Part shown: piece after piece, positions 35,109 through 43,461 of the stretch | How the letters are laid out: the number at the start of each line of letters is the position of its first letter | How positions within the stretch are numbered: the stretch's first letter is position 1 | Source of the DNA: Streptomyces sp. MMBL 11-1 | GTDB lineage: Bacteria > Actinomycetota > Actinomycetes > Streptomycetales > Streptomycetaceae | Length of the DNA stretch: 64,000 bases | NCBI RefSeq assembly: GCF_028622875.1 | Contig: NZ_CP117709.1 | Span: 1,364,001-1,428,000, forward strand | Direction: 5' to 3' | Program-made: the position numbers and the translations under genes | Notes under the pieces: model-generated | What the model was told of the DNA's origin: nothing | Database searches by the model: none | The model's input: the letters and a program-made list of their open reading frames with translations, nothing else

Positions 35109-36209
35109 TCATCCGGTCACCCGCCCGTTCAGCACGATGTGCCGGGGGGCCGCCAGCACCCGGACGTCCGCGCGCGGGTCCTCGTCGTACACGACCAGGT
35201 CCGCCGGAGCGCCCTCCTCCAGCACCGGCCGCCCCAGCCAGCGCCTGGCTCCCCACGCGGTGGCGGAGAGGGCCTCCAGGGGCGGGATGCCCGCCTTGAC
35301 CAGCTCGGCGACCTCGCCCGCGACCAGCCCGTGCGCCAGGGAGCCGCCCGCGTCGGTGCCGACGTAGACGGGGATCCCGGCGTCGTACGCGGCGCGCACG
35401 GTGTCGTAGCGGCGTTCGTGCAGCTGCCGCATATGCGCCGACCAGCGGGGGAACTTGGACTCGCCGCCCGCCGCGAGGTCGGGGAAGGTGGCGATGTTGA
35501 CCAGGGTCGGGACGATCGCGACCCCGCGTTCGGCGAAGAGCGGGATGGTCTCCTCGGTGAGGCCGGTGGCGTGCTCGACGCAGTCGATGCCCGCCTCCAC
35601 CAGGTCGGTGAGCGAATCCTCGGCGAAGCAGTGCGCGGTGACGCGGGCACCGAGCCGGTGCGCCTCGGCGATGGCCGCCTCGACCTCGCCACGCGGCCAG
35701 CAGGCGGTCAGGTCCCCGGCGTCGCGGTCGATCCAGTCCCCCACCAGCTTGACCCAGCCGTCCCCGCGCCGGGCCTCCCGGGCGACGTACGCGACGAGGT
35801 CGCCGGGCTCGATCTCATGGGCGTAGTTGCGGATGTAACGGCGGGTCCTGGCGATGTGACGGCCGGCCCTGATGATCTTCGGCAGGTCCTCGCGGTCGTC
35901 GATCCACCGGGTGTCGGAGGGCGAGCCCGCGTCCCGGATCAGCAGGGTTCCGGCCTCCCGGTCGGCGAGCGCCTGCTGCTCGGCGGTCGCCGCGTCGACC
36001 GGGCCGTGCCGGTCCAGGCCCACATGGCAGTGCGCGTCGACCAGCCCGGGCAGGGCCCAGCCGGTGACGGTCACCGCGTCGTCGGCGCCGGGCGGCCGCT
36101 CGTAGGTGATCCGCCCGCCCACGGCCCACAGTTCGTCCCGCACCTCGTCCGGGCCGACGAGCACCCGGCCCTTCACCCGCAGCACCCGCTGCTCCTCCTG
36201 ATCACTCAT
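35109..36209 (-). CDS. Amidohydrolase family protein
   Basis: Metal-dependent hydrolase of 366 residues with a TIM barrel and a C-terminal beta-sandwich remnant. Metal ligands are seen in PGLVDAHCHVGL, HCFAEDSLTDLVEAG, CVEHATGLTEE, and GTDAGGSLAHGL. Related to imidazolonepropionase-like and prolidase-like proteins; substrate unknown. ATG 36209 follows TACAGT after seven bases, suggesting a leaderless mRNA. It is divergent from the aminotransferase. Confidence 0.85.
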   Translation of the reverse strand: MSDQEEQRVLRVKGRVLVGPDEVRDELWAVGGRITYERPPGADDAVTVTGWALPGLVDAHCHVGLDRHGPVDAATAEQQALADREAGTLLIRDAGSPSDTRWIDDREDLPKIIRAGRHIARTRRYIRNYAHEIEPGDLVAYVAREARRGDGWVKLVGDWIDRDAGDLTACWPRGEVEAAIAEAHRLGARVTAHCFAEDSLTDLVEAGIDCVEHATGLTEETIPLFAERGVAIVPTLVNIATFPDLAAGGESKFPRWSAHMRQLHERRYDTVRAAYDAGIPVYVGTDAGGSLAHGLVAGEVAELVKAGIPPLEALSATAWGARRWLGRPVLEEGAPADLVVYDEDPRADVRVLAAPRHIVLNGRVTG

Positions 36210-36216
36210 ACGCGGC

Positions 36217-36222
36217 ACTGTA
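36217..36222 (-). promoter_or_regulatory. Candidate -10 element, amidohydrolase
   Basis: On the minus strand TACAGT is followed by seven bases and then the ATG at 36209. No SD lies between. Confidence 0.4.
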
Positions 36223-36234
36223 CGAGGCCGTCGG

Positions 36235-36240
36235 TAGGCT
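36235..36240 (+). promoter_or_regulatory. Candidate -10 element for the aminotransferase gene
   Basis: TAGGCT on the plus strand sits 13 bp from the divergent amidohydrolase -10 element. It would start the aminotransferase mRNA about 40 nt before its GTG, leaving room for the GAAGAGAG SD. Confidence 0.35.
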
Positions 36241-36286
36241 GCCTGTGCGATTCCGACCGTCGAACAAACCCGAAGAGAGCCCCATC

Positions 36287-37393
36287 GTGACGCACCCCTT
36301 CCTCGACCTCCCCCCGCTCACCGCCGACCGCTTCGCGGCGATCGAGCGGCGCGTGGCCCGGCTCCTCGCCACGGAGCAGGACGTCGTCATCACCCAGGGC
36401 GAGGCGCTGCTGCCGCTGGAGGGCTGCATCCGCGGCGGCGCGCGGCCCGGCTCGACCGCGCTGAACGTGGTCACCGGGCCGTACGGGCAGACCTTCGGCA
36501 ACTGGCTGCGGGACTGCGGTGCGGAGGTCGTCGACCTCACGGTGCCCTTCCACGCCGCGGTCACCGCCGACCAGGTCGCCGAGGCGCTCGCCGGGCACCC
36601 GGGGATCGACTTCGTCTCGCTGGTGCACGCGGAGGCGGCGACCGGCAACACCAACCCGGTCGCGGAGATCGGCGAGGTGGTCCGGGCGCACGGAGCGCTG
36701 TTCATGCTGGACGCGGTCGCCTCGGTGGGCGCCGAGCCCCTGCTGCCGGACGACTGGGGCGTCGACCTGTGCGTGATCGGCGCGCAGAAGGCCATGGGCG
36801 GGCCCGCCGGGGTGTCGGCGGTGTCGGTGAGCGAGCGGGCCTGGGAGCGGATCGCCGCCAACCCGGCCGCCCCGCGCCGCTCCTACCTCTCCCTCCTGGA
36901 CTGGAAGGAGCGCTGGATCGACGCCGGCCGGACGGCCCTGCCGCACGCCCCGGCGCAGCTGGAGATGCTGGGCCTGGAGGCCTGCGTGGCGCGGATCGAG
37001 GACGAGGGCCTGGACACGGTGATGGCCCGCCACGCCTCGGCCGCCGCGGCGACCCGGGCCGGAGCGGTGGCCCTGGGCGGCGGTCTTGAGCCGTACGTCC
37101 ACGAGGCGCGGGACGCGGCCCCGGTGGCGACGACGCTGCGCGCCCCGGCGGGGACGGACGCGGCCGTGCTGGTCGCGGAGGCGCTCGCGGCGGACCCCGC
37201 GCTGCCGCTCGTCGCGGGCGGCGGGGCGCTGTCCAAGGAAATGATCCGGGTCAACCATTACGGAGTGGATGCGACGCGGGGCGCGGTGCTGTCCTCGCTC
37301 GCGGCTCTGGGGGCGGTGCTGGCCGAAGCGGGCCTGCCGGTCGATATCGAGGCTGCCCGGCGGGCCGTTTCGGAAACCTGGCCGAGCCTCTGA
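36287..37393 (+). CDS. Class V aminotransferase, alanine/serine-glyoxylate type
   Basis: PLP-dependent aminotransferase of 368 residues. PLP Lys lies in CVIGAQKAMGGPAGVS, preceded by the Asp-containing FMLDAVASVG; LVHAEAATGNTNPV is a family signature of serine/alanine-glyoxylate aminotransferases. Start GTG 36287 is chosen for its SD (GAAGAGAG). It ends 8 nt before a strong terminator that isolates it from ectABCD. Could act in glyoxylate detoxification or glycine supply. Confidence 0.87.
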   Translation: MTHPFLDLPPLTADRFAAIERRVARLLATEQDVVITQGEALLPLEGCIRGGARPGSTALNVVTGPYGQTFGNWLRDCGAEVVDLTVPFHAAVTADQVAEALAGHPGIDFVSLVHAEAATGNTNPVAEIGEVVRAHGALFMLDAVASVGAEPLLPDDWGVDLCVIGAQKAMGGPAGVSAVSVSERAWERIAANPAAPRRSYLSLLDWKERWIDAGRTALPHAPAQLEMLGLEACVARIEDEGLDTVMARHASAAAATRAGAVALGGGLEPYVHEARDAAPVATTLRAPAGTDAAVLVAEALAADPALPLVAGGGALSKEMIRVNHYGVDATRGAVLSSLAALGAVLAEAGLPVDIEAARRAVSETWPSL

Positions 37394-37401
37394 TATTCAT
37401 T

Positions 37402-37439
37402 ATGTGGGAAGCTGCTTTATTAAAAGCAGCTTCCCACAT
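37402..37439 (+). terminator. AT-rich intrinsic terminator before the ect locus
   Basis: A perfect 17-bp stem (37402-37418 with 37423-37439) with loop ATTA, followed by a T-rich tract. It is unusually AT-rich for this genome and resembles a classical intrinsic terminator. Confidence 0.85.
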
Positions 37440-37701
37440 TCTTCTTCCCGCTTTTCCGTCACCTAAACGGGCCAGTTTTTTCCGGCCTCGAACTTCATAA
37501 TTCGGACACATCTCGTGAGAGTTACAACCCTGTGACCGACTCCACAAGATCGGTGTTATGCCCGATTAATCCGGGACAAAGCGGCACAAGTTGCCCCCAT
37601 GTGGGGGCAGGTCTCGCGCACGCCTGATAACACATGAGGGCTCGCCACCCAACCCTCTACGTCGATGCAATTTCGAAATTTGCTGGGTAAATTCAATTCG
37701 C
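37440..37701 (+). promoter_or_regulatory. Promoter region of ectABCD
   Basis: An AT-rich stretch of about 260 bases with no gene. It contains an 8-bp stem (TGCCCCCATGTGGGGGCA near 37590-37607) and, at 37669-37680, the perfect palindrome AATTTCGAAATT just 21 nt before the ectA start, an attractive operator candidate. I cannot name the regulator. Confidence 0.55.
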
Positions 37702-38232
37702 ATGACCGCCGCACCAGCAGATTTTGCCCGTGCCCGAAGCGAATTCCTCAGTATCGATGCGCCACGAGTGGAGGACGGAGCCGCGATCTGGCGCATAGCC
37801 CGCGACTCCCAGGTCCTGGACCTGAACTCCTCGTACAGCTACCTGCTGTGGTGCCGTGACTTCGCCGCGACCTCCGCCGTCGCCCGTGGCGAGAACGGCG
37901 AGCCCATCGCCTTCGTGACGGGCTACATCAGGCCCGACCGTCCCCAGACCCTCGTCGTCTGGCAGGTGGCCGTCGACCAGGCCCACCGCGGCAAGGGACT
38001 GGCCGCCGCTCTGCTGGACGCGCTGACCGCCCGGGTCGCCGCCGACCAGGGCCTGTCGTCCGTGGAGACGACGATCACGCCGGACAACACCGCCTCCGAC
38101 CGGCTGTTCACCTCCTACGCCCAGCGCCACGACATCGCGCTGGAGAAGGAGGTGCTCTTCGACGGCGGGCTGTTCCCCGAAGGGACGCACCTGCCCGAGG
38201 TGCTCTACCGGATCGGCCCGTTCGCCCCCTGA
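37702..38232 (+). CDS. ectA: L-2,4-diaminobutyrate acetyltransferase
   Basis: GNAT-fold enzyme of 176 residues, the second step of ectoine synthesis. Acetyl-CoA binding motif is VAVDQAHRGKGLAAALLDAL; SSYSYLLWCRDFAATSAVA is typical of EctA. The gene opens the ectABCD operon. ATG 37702 is chosen because the conserved region begins just after it; the upstream frame is open but lacks similarity and an SD. The 157-bp gap to ectB is larger than the others. Confidence 0.93.
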   Translation: MTAAPADFARARSEFLSIDAPRVEDGAAIWRIARDSQVLDLNSSYSYLLWCRDFAATSAVARGENGEPIAFVTGYIRPDRPQTLVVWQVAVDQAHRGKGLAAALLDALTARVAADQGLSSVETTITPDNTASDRLFTSYAQRHDIALEKEVLFDGGLFPEGTHLPEVLYRIGPFAP

Positions 38233-38389
38233 GCCGTCCCGGCCTCCGCACTCCGGCGTACCCCGACCCGTACGCCCGGACCCACCGACTTTCCGCGCCG
38301 TCCGACCACTCGGCGCGGTCCCGGCCGCATCCGTGCGCCGGGAGCACTCGACCACTGCCCGTCACACCCCCTCACGCAGGAGAACCGCT

Positions 38390-39652
38390 GTGACCATCAC
38401 CCCGCCCGCACTGAGCGTCTTCGAGACCCTGGAGTCGGAGGTACGGAGCTACTGCCGCGGCTGGCCCGCCGTCTTCGACCGCGCGCAGGGCGCCCGGCTG
38501 ACCGACGAGGACGGCCACTCCTACCTGGACTTCTTCGCCGGGGCCGGCTCGCTCAACTACGGCCACAACAACCCGGTGCTGAAACGAGCGCTGATCGACT
38601 ACATCGAGCGCGACGGCATCACCCACGGCCTGGACATGGCGACCACCGCCAAACGCGCGTTCCTGGAGACGTTCCAGAACGTGATCCTGCGGCCGCGCGA
38701 CCTGCCGTACAAGGTGATGTTCCCCGGCCCGACCGGCACCAACGCCGTCGAGTCGGCGCTGAAGCTGGCCCGTAAGGTCAAGGGCCGCGAGTCCGTCGTC
38801 TCGTTCACCAACGCCTTCCACGGCATGTCGCTGGGCTCGCTCGCCGTGACCGGCAACGCGTTCAAGCGGGCCGGGGCCGGTATCCCGCTGGTGCACGGCA
38901 CCCCGATGCCGTTCGACAACTACTTCGACGGTACGGTCCCCGACTTCCTCTGGTTCGAGCGACTGCTGGAGGACCAGGGCTCCGGGCTCAACAAGCCCGC
39001 CGCGGTGATCGTGGAGACGGTCCAGGGAGAGGGCGGCATCAACGTCGCCCGCGCCGAGTGGCTGCGCGCGCTGCAGGAGCTGTGCCACCGCCAGGACATG
39101 CTGCTGATCGTCGACGACATCCAGATGGGCTGCGGCCGTACCGGCGGCTTCTTCTCCTTCGAGGAGGCCGGCATCGTCCCGGACATCGTCACGCTCTCGA
39201 AGTCCATCAGCGGCTACGGCCTGCCGATGTCGCTGTGCCTGTTCAAGCCGGAGCTGGACATCTGGGAGCCGGGCGAGCACAACGGCACCTTCCGCGGCAA
39301 CAACCCGGCCTTCGTCACGGCCGCCGCCGCGCTGGACGCCTACTGGGCCGACGGCCAGATGGAGAAGCAGACCCTGGCCCGCGGCGAACAGGTCGAGCAG
39401 ACACTGCTGGCCATCTGCGCCGAGGAGCCGACCGCGCAGTTCCGCGGCCGGGGCCTGGTCTGGGGCATGGAGTTCCAGGACCCGGCGCGCGCCACGGCGG
39501 TCTGCGCCCGCGCCTTCGAGCTGGGGCTCCTGCTGGAGACCTCGGGCCCGCAGAGCGAGGTCGTCAAGCTGCTGCCGCCGCTGACCATCACCCCCGAAGA
39601 GCTGGACGAGGGCCTGCGCACGCTGGCCCGCTGCGTCCGCGAGACGGCCTGA
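38390..39652 (+). CDS. ectB: Diaminobutyrate-2-oxoglutarate aminotransferase
   Basis: Class III aminotransferase of 420 residues making 2,4-diaminobutyrate from aspartate semialdehyde. PLP Lys is in DIVTLSKSISGYGLPMS, with DDIQMGCGRTGGFFSFE and GNNPAFVTAAAAL. GTG 38390 follows CAGGAG. A hairpin downstream separates it from ectC. Confidence 0.94.
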   Translation: MTITPPALSVFETLESEVRSYCRGWPAVFDRAQGARLTDEDGHSYLDFFAGAGSLNYGHNNPVLKRALIDYIERDGITHGLDMATTAKRAFLETFQNVILRPRDLPYKVMFPGPTGTNAVESALKLARKVKGRESVVSFTNAFHGMSLGSLAVTGNAFKRAGAGIPLVHGTPMPFDNYFDGTVPDFLWFERLLEDQGSGLNKPAAVIVETVQGEGGINVARAEWLRALQELCHRQDMLLIVDDIQMGCGRTGGFFSFEEAGIVPDIVTLSKSISGYGLPMSLCLFKPELDIWEPGEHNGTFRGNNPAFVTAAAALDAYWADGQMEKQTLARGEQVEQTLLAICAEEPTAQFRGRGLVWGMEFQDPARATAVCARAFELGLLLETSGPQSEVVKLLPPLTITPEELDEGLRTLARCVRETA

Positions 39653-39683
39653 CCCGGCACTGCCGGGGCAGGCGGAGAAGAGA

Positions 39684-39710
39684 GGTCCCGGGCCCGCGAG
39701 GCCCGGGACC
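39684..39710 (+). terminator. Hairpin inside the ect operon, between ectB and ectC
   Basis: A perfect 11-bp stem (39684-39694 with 39700-39710) and a 5-nt loop sit 32 nt after ectB and 30 nt before ectC. It lacks a U-tract. It may attenuate transcription or stabilise the upstream message, setting the ectB to ectC ratio. Confidence 0.6.
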
Positions 39711-39739
39711 CCGTACAGAGAGAAAGGCAACCGCTCACC

Positions 39740-40138
39740 GTGATCGTCCGATCGTTCAGTGACATCGAGAACACCGACCGGCATGTGAAGTCAGCGTCCG
39801 GCACCTGGGAGAGCAAGCGCATTGTGCTCGCCAAGGAGAAGGTGGGCTTCTCGCTCCACGAGACCGTGCTGTACGCGGGCACGGAGACCTCCATGTGGTA
39901 CGCGAACCACATCGAGGCGGTGCTCTGCACCGAGGGCGAGGCCGAGCTCACCAACGACGAGACCGGCGAGACGCACTGGATCACGCCCGGCACCATGTAC
40001 CTGCTGGACGGGCATGAGCGGCACACCATGCGGCCCAAGACCGACTTCCGCTGCGTGTGTGTCTTCAACCCCCCCGTCACCGGACGGGAGGACCATGACG
40101 AGAACGGTGTCTATCCACTGCTGACCGAGGAGGCCTGA
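39740..40138 (+). CDS. ectC: L-ectoine synthase
   Basis: Cupin-fold enzyme of 132 residues that cyclises N-acetyl-diaminobutyrate to ectoine. Family motifs: [17 protein letters not shown], and the metal-region [24 protein letters not shown] 39740 lies after GAGAGAAAGG. It precedes ectD by 6 nt. Confidence 0.95.
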
Positions 40139-40144
40139 ACCACC

Positions 40145-41038
40145 ATGACCACCGAAGTACGCGCCGATCTGTACCCCTCGCGCGGCGCCGCCGAGATGAC
40201 CACTCCCCGCCAGGACCCGGTCATCTGGTCCGCGCCGGGCGCACCGGGCCCGGTCGCCGCCAAGGACCTCCAGGGATACGAGCACGACGGCTTCCTCACC
40301 GTCGACCAGCTCATCACCCCGGACGAGGTCGCCGTCTACCGGGCCGAGCTGGACCGGCTGATCTCCGATCCGGCGGTCCGCGCCGACGAACGCTCGATCA
40401 TCGAGAAGCAGTCGCAGTCCGTACGGTCCGTCTTCGAGGTCCACAGGATCAGCGAGGTCTTCGCCGGTCTGGTCCGCGACGAGCGGGTGGTGGGCCGGGC
40501 CCGCCAGATCCTCGGTTCGGACGTGTACGTCCACCAGTCCCGGATCAACGTGAAGCCGGGCTTCGGCGCCACGGGCTTCTACTGGCACTCGGACTTCGAG
40601 ACCTGGCACGCGGAGGACGGTCTGCCGAACATGCGGACGGTGTCCGTGTCGATCGCGCTGACCGAGAACTTCGACACCAACGGCGGGCTGATGATCATGC
40701 CCGGTTCGCACAAGACGTTCCTCGGCTGTGCGGGCGAGACGCCGAAGGACAACTACAAGAAGTCGCTCCAGATGCAGGACGCCGGCACCCCGTCCGACGA
40801 GGCGCTGACGAAGATGGCCGACCGCCACGGCATCAAGCTCTTCACGGGCAAGGCCGGTTCGGCGACCTGGTTCGACTGCAACGCGATGCACGGCTCGGGC
40901 GACAACATCACCCCGTACGCGCGCAGCAACGTCTTCATCGTCTTCAACAGCGTGGAGAACGCGGCGCAGGAGCCCTTCGCGGCTCCGATCCGCCGCCCCG
41001 AGTTCATCGGGGCGCGGGACTTCACCCCGGTGAAGTAG
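40145..41038 (+). CDS. ectD: Ectoine 5-hydroxylase
   Basis: Fe(II)/2-oxoglutarate dioxygenase of 297 residues that makes 5-hydroxyectoine. Iron ligands in FYWHSDFETWHAEDG (HxD) and the later His in NAMHGSGDN, plus the EctD signature around the HxD region. Coupled to ectC by a 6-nt gap. Hydroxyectoine is the desiccation/heat protectant form, so the strain likely makes both. Confidence 0.94.
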   Translation: MTTEVRADLYPSRGAAEMTTPRQDPVIWSAPGAPGPVAAKDLQGYEHDGFLTVDQLITPDEVAVYRAELDRLISDPAVRADERSIIEKQSQSVRSVFEVHRISEVFAGLVRDERVVGRARQILGSDVYVHQSRINVKPGFGATGFYWHSDFETWHAEDGLPNMRTVSVSIALTENFDTNGGLMIMPGSHKTFLGCAGETPKDNYKKSLQMQDAGTPSDEALTKMADRHGIKLFTGKAGSATWFDCNAMHGSGDNITPYARSNVFIVFNSVENAAQEPFAAPIRRPEFIGARDFTPVK

Positions 41039-41053
41039 CGGCACGCACGGGCG

Positions 41054-41091
41054 GGAGAGGGCCGGGACGGTACGCCGTCCCGGCCCTCTCC
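41054..41091 (+). terminator. Terminator of ectABCD
   Basis: A perfect 17-bp GC-rich stem (41054-41070 with 41075-41091) and a TACG loop begin 15 nt after the ectD stop. Confidence 0.88.
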
Positions 41092-41138
41092 GCGTAACTC
41101 GTTGGACCGGGGCCGGGTCAGCGGAGAGGGTGTCCGCC

Positions 41139-42185
41139 ATGACCTCCCATGTACGCCACATCACGATCGACTGCGCCGACGCCTACACGCTCGGCAGCTT
41201 CTGGGCCCAGGTGCTCGGCGCGCCGCTCTCCGACGAGGACGTCCCCGGCGATCCGGAGGCGCTGGTGGAGACCCCCGGCGCCGCGATCCTCTTCGTCCAG
41301 GTGGACGAGGCGAAACAGACCAAGAACCGCGTCCATCTGGACATCCAGCCGCAGGACCGCTCCCGGGACGAGGAGGTGGAGCGGCTGCTCGCGCTCGGCG
41401 CGACCCTGGTGGACGACCACCGCCGGCCGAACGGGCGCGGCTGGGCGACGCTCGCCGATCCTGAGGGCAACGAGTTCTGCGTGGAGTGCTCCGCCGCCGA
41501 GCGGGCGGCCCTGAGCGGGACCCGGCTGCCGGTGACCGCCGACGATGTGACCTCGGCGGTGCGGCTCGCGGTGGACGTGCTGGCCGGGGCCCCGGCGGAC
41601 CGCTGGGACGCGCCCGCGGGGACCCTCACGTGGACCTGCTGGGAGACGGTGGAGCACCTGAGCGACGATCTGTTCGCGTACGCCGTGCAGTTGGGCCCGC
41701 GTACGCCTCCGCTGGACGGCGAGGTGCCCTACCGGTGGGCGCCCGAACGGCAGGGCGGGCCGCACAACGCGGTCTTCGCCGACCGTGCCGCCGGTCCCGC
41801 CGGACTGCTGGCCACGCTGGAGGCGAGCGGGGCGCTGCTGGCCTCGATGGCGCGGACGACGCCGCGCGAGGTGCGCTCGTACCACGGGTACGGGATCTCC
41901 GACCCGGAGGGCTTCGCCGCGATGGGTGTGGTGGAGACCCTGGTGCACACGCACGATCTCGCCGAGGGCCTGGGGCTGGCCTGGTCGCCGCCCCCGGCGC
42001 TCTGCGACCGGGTGCTGGCCCGGCTCTTCCCGGACGCCCCGGCGGGCGGCGACCGGTGGGCCGTACTGCTGTGGGCCACCGGCCGCGCCGAGCTGCCGGG
42101 CCACCCGCGCCGGACCTCGTGGCGGTGGGACGGGAGGCCGCGCGAGGACGGTCGGACGGCGTCGAGCGCCGGGGAGCCGGTGTAG
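41139..42185 (+). CDS. Fusion of a VOC domain and a maleylpyruvate-isomerase-like (DinB-fold) domain
   Basis: Protein of 348 residues. Residues 1-125 form a VOC module (HITIDCADAYTLGSFWAQVLG; DPEGNEFCVEC). Residues about 135-345 resemble the DinB/MDMPI fold (TLTWTCWETVEHLSDDLFAYA; VETLVHTHDLAEGLGL with His ligands), which in actinomycetes often binds metal and uses mycothiol. The pairing suggests a mycothiol-dependent detoxification enzyme, but substrate is unknown. ATG 41139 is chosen because GGAGAGGG lies upstream; GTG at 41130 is an alternative. Confidence 0.78.
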   Translation: MTSHVRHITIDCADAYTLGSFWAQVLGAPLSDEDVPGDPEALVETPGAAILFVQVDEAKQTKNRVHLDIQPQDRSRDEEVERLLALGATLVDDHRRPNGRGWATLADPEGNEFCVECSAAERAALSGTRLPVTADDVTSAVRLAVDVLAGAPADRWDAPAGTLTWTCWETVEHLSDDLFAYAVQLGPRTPPLDGEVPYRWAPERQGGPHNAVFADRAAGPAGLLATLEASGALLASMARTTPREVRSYHGYGISDPEGFAAMGVVETLVHTHDLAEGLGLAWSPPPALCDRVLARLFPDAPAGGDRWAVLLWATGRAELPGHPRRTSWRWDGRPREDGRTASSAGEPV

Positions 42186-42236
42186 CCCCTGGCGTCGCCG
42201 TCGAAAAAGGCCGACGGGCGGGTCGGACTCCGGGAT

Positions 42237-42275
42237 GTGCGGGCGGGCGATGCCGAGCGGCTCGGTCGCCCGCAC
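42237..42275. terminator. Possible bidirectional hairpin between convergent genes
   Basis: A 9-bp outer stem (42237-42245 with 42267-42275) encloses a smaller 5-bp stem. It lies between the VOC/DinB stop and the convergent aminotransferase stop. Confidence 0.5.
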
Positions 42276-42309
42276 CGCCCGACCGGTGCCGAGCCGCGCT
42301 CCGTACGGA

Positions 42310-43368
42310 TCAGGCCAGGAACTCCAGCACCCGGTCCACATCGGCCTCCGTGTTGTAGAGATGGCAGGAGATCCGTAGGTTCCCGGCCGGGGCCGAGACG
42401 GCGATGCCGGCCTCCGCGAGGTCGGGCTGACGGCTCTGCAGTCCCGGCACGGAGACGATCGCCGACTCCCCGGGAACGGTCTCGTGCCCGAGTTTCGCCA
42501 GTCCCGCCCGCAGCCGGGCCGCGAGCCCGGTGGCGTGCGCGTGGAGGGCGTCGGCCCCCACCTCGCCGAGCAGCTGCAGGGAGTGCTCGGCCCCGTGGTA
42601 CGAGAGGAATGCGGGCGGCTCGTCGAAACCGCGGGCGGTGGGGGCGAGGCGCTCCAGCGGGCCGTAGTTGCCCGCCCAGGGCGCCCCGGCGGAGACCCAG
42701 CCCGCGAAGAGGGGCGGCAGGGTGTCCTCCGCCTCCTCGGTGACGGTCAGGAACGACGTACCGCGTGGGCAGAGCAGGAACTTGAAGCCGCCGGTCACGG
42801 TGTAGTCGTACGCCCCCGCCTCCAGCGGGAACCAGCCCGCCGCCTGGGTTCCGTCCAGCAGGGTCCGGGCACCGTGCGCCGCGGCGGCCGCGCGGACGGC
42901 GGCGAGATCGGCCACCCTGCCGTCTGCCGACTGCACGGCGGAGAAGGCGACGAGGGCGGTCGAGGGGCGTACGGCCCCGGCGAGGTCATCGAGCGGCACG
43001 TACCGCACGCGCAGATCGCCGCGGAGCGCGAACGGGCTGACCACGGAGGAGAACTCGCCCTCGGGGCAGAGGACTTCGGCGCCCGGCGGCAGCGAGGCGG
43101 CGATCAGGCCGACGTGGACGGTGACGGACCCGCCGGTGGCGACCCGGTCCGGGTGGACTCCGGCGAGCCGGGCGAAACCGGCCCGGGCTGCCTCCACCGC
43201 GTCGAAGCTGCCCGCCCCCACCCGGCGCCCCGCGGCGTTCTCGTCGGCCAGGGCCTTGACGGCGGCGATCGTCCGGCGGGGCAGCAGGCCCCAGCTGGAG
43301 GTGTTGAGATAGGTGACCTCGGGCGCGAATTCGGCGGCTGCCGCTTGGATGGGCGCAAGGATCGTCAT
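42310..43368 (-). CDS. Class V aminotransferase family protein (cysteine-desulfurase-like fold)
   Basis: PLP enzyme of 352 residues. TYLNTSSWGLLP is the family start; LLDGTQAAGWFPL gives the Asp and Gln near PLP; the PLP Lys is in TGGFKFLLCPRGTSFL. The sequence resembles isopenicillin N epimerase/cysteine desulfurase-like proteins, but has no catalytic-loop Cys of NifS type that I can see. It is downstream of the FrnE-like gene (93-nt gap). Start ATG 43368. Confidence 0.82.
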   Translation of the reverse strand: MTILAPIQAAAAEFAPEVTYLNTSSWGLLPRRTIAAVKALADENAAGRRVGAGSFDAVEAARAGFARLAGVHPDRVATGGSVTVHVGLIAASLPPGAEVLCPEGEFSSVVSPFALRGDLRVRYVPLDDLAGAVRPSTALVAFSAVQSADGRVADLAAVRAAAAAHGARTLLDGTQAAGWFPLEAGAYDYTVTGGFKFLLCPRGTSFLTVTEEAEDTLPPLFAGWVSAGAPWAGNYGPLERLAPTARGFDEPPAFLSYHGAEHSLQLLGEVGADALHAHATGLAARLRAGLAKLGHETVPGESAIVSVPGLQSRQPDLAEAGIAVSAPAGNLRISCHLYNTEADVDRVLEFLA

Positions 43369-43461
43369 ACGTCCACCCTGGAGCCACCCTCCCCCAAAGT
43401 CAATCACGGAGAGCCAAGGAGATATCAAAGGACTACTTATGGATGGCTCCCGGGTGCGGGC

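Noticed and set aside
37590..37607. TGCCCCCATGTGGGGGCA as terminator of ect upstream transcript
   Set aside because: It is only an 8-bp stem with a minimal loop and lies after a much stronger terminator; kept as part of the promoter region only.
37702..41038. Ectoine region as a novel secondary-metabolite cluster
   Set aside because: ectABCD is a well-known compatible-solute operon; no extra tailoring genes are attached.
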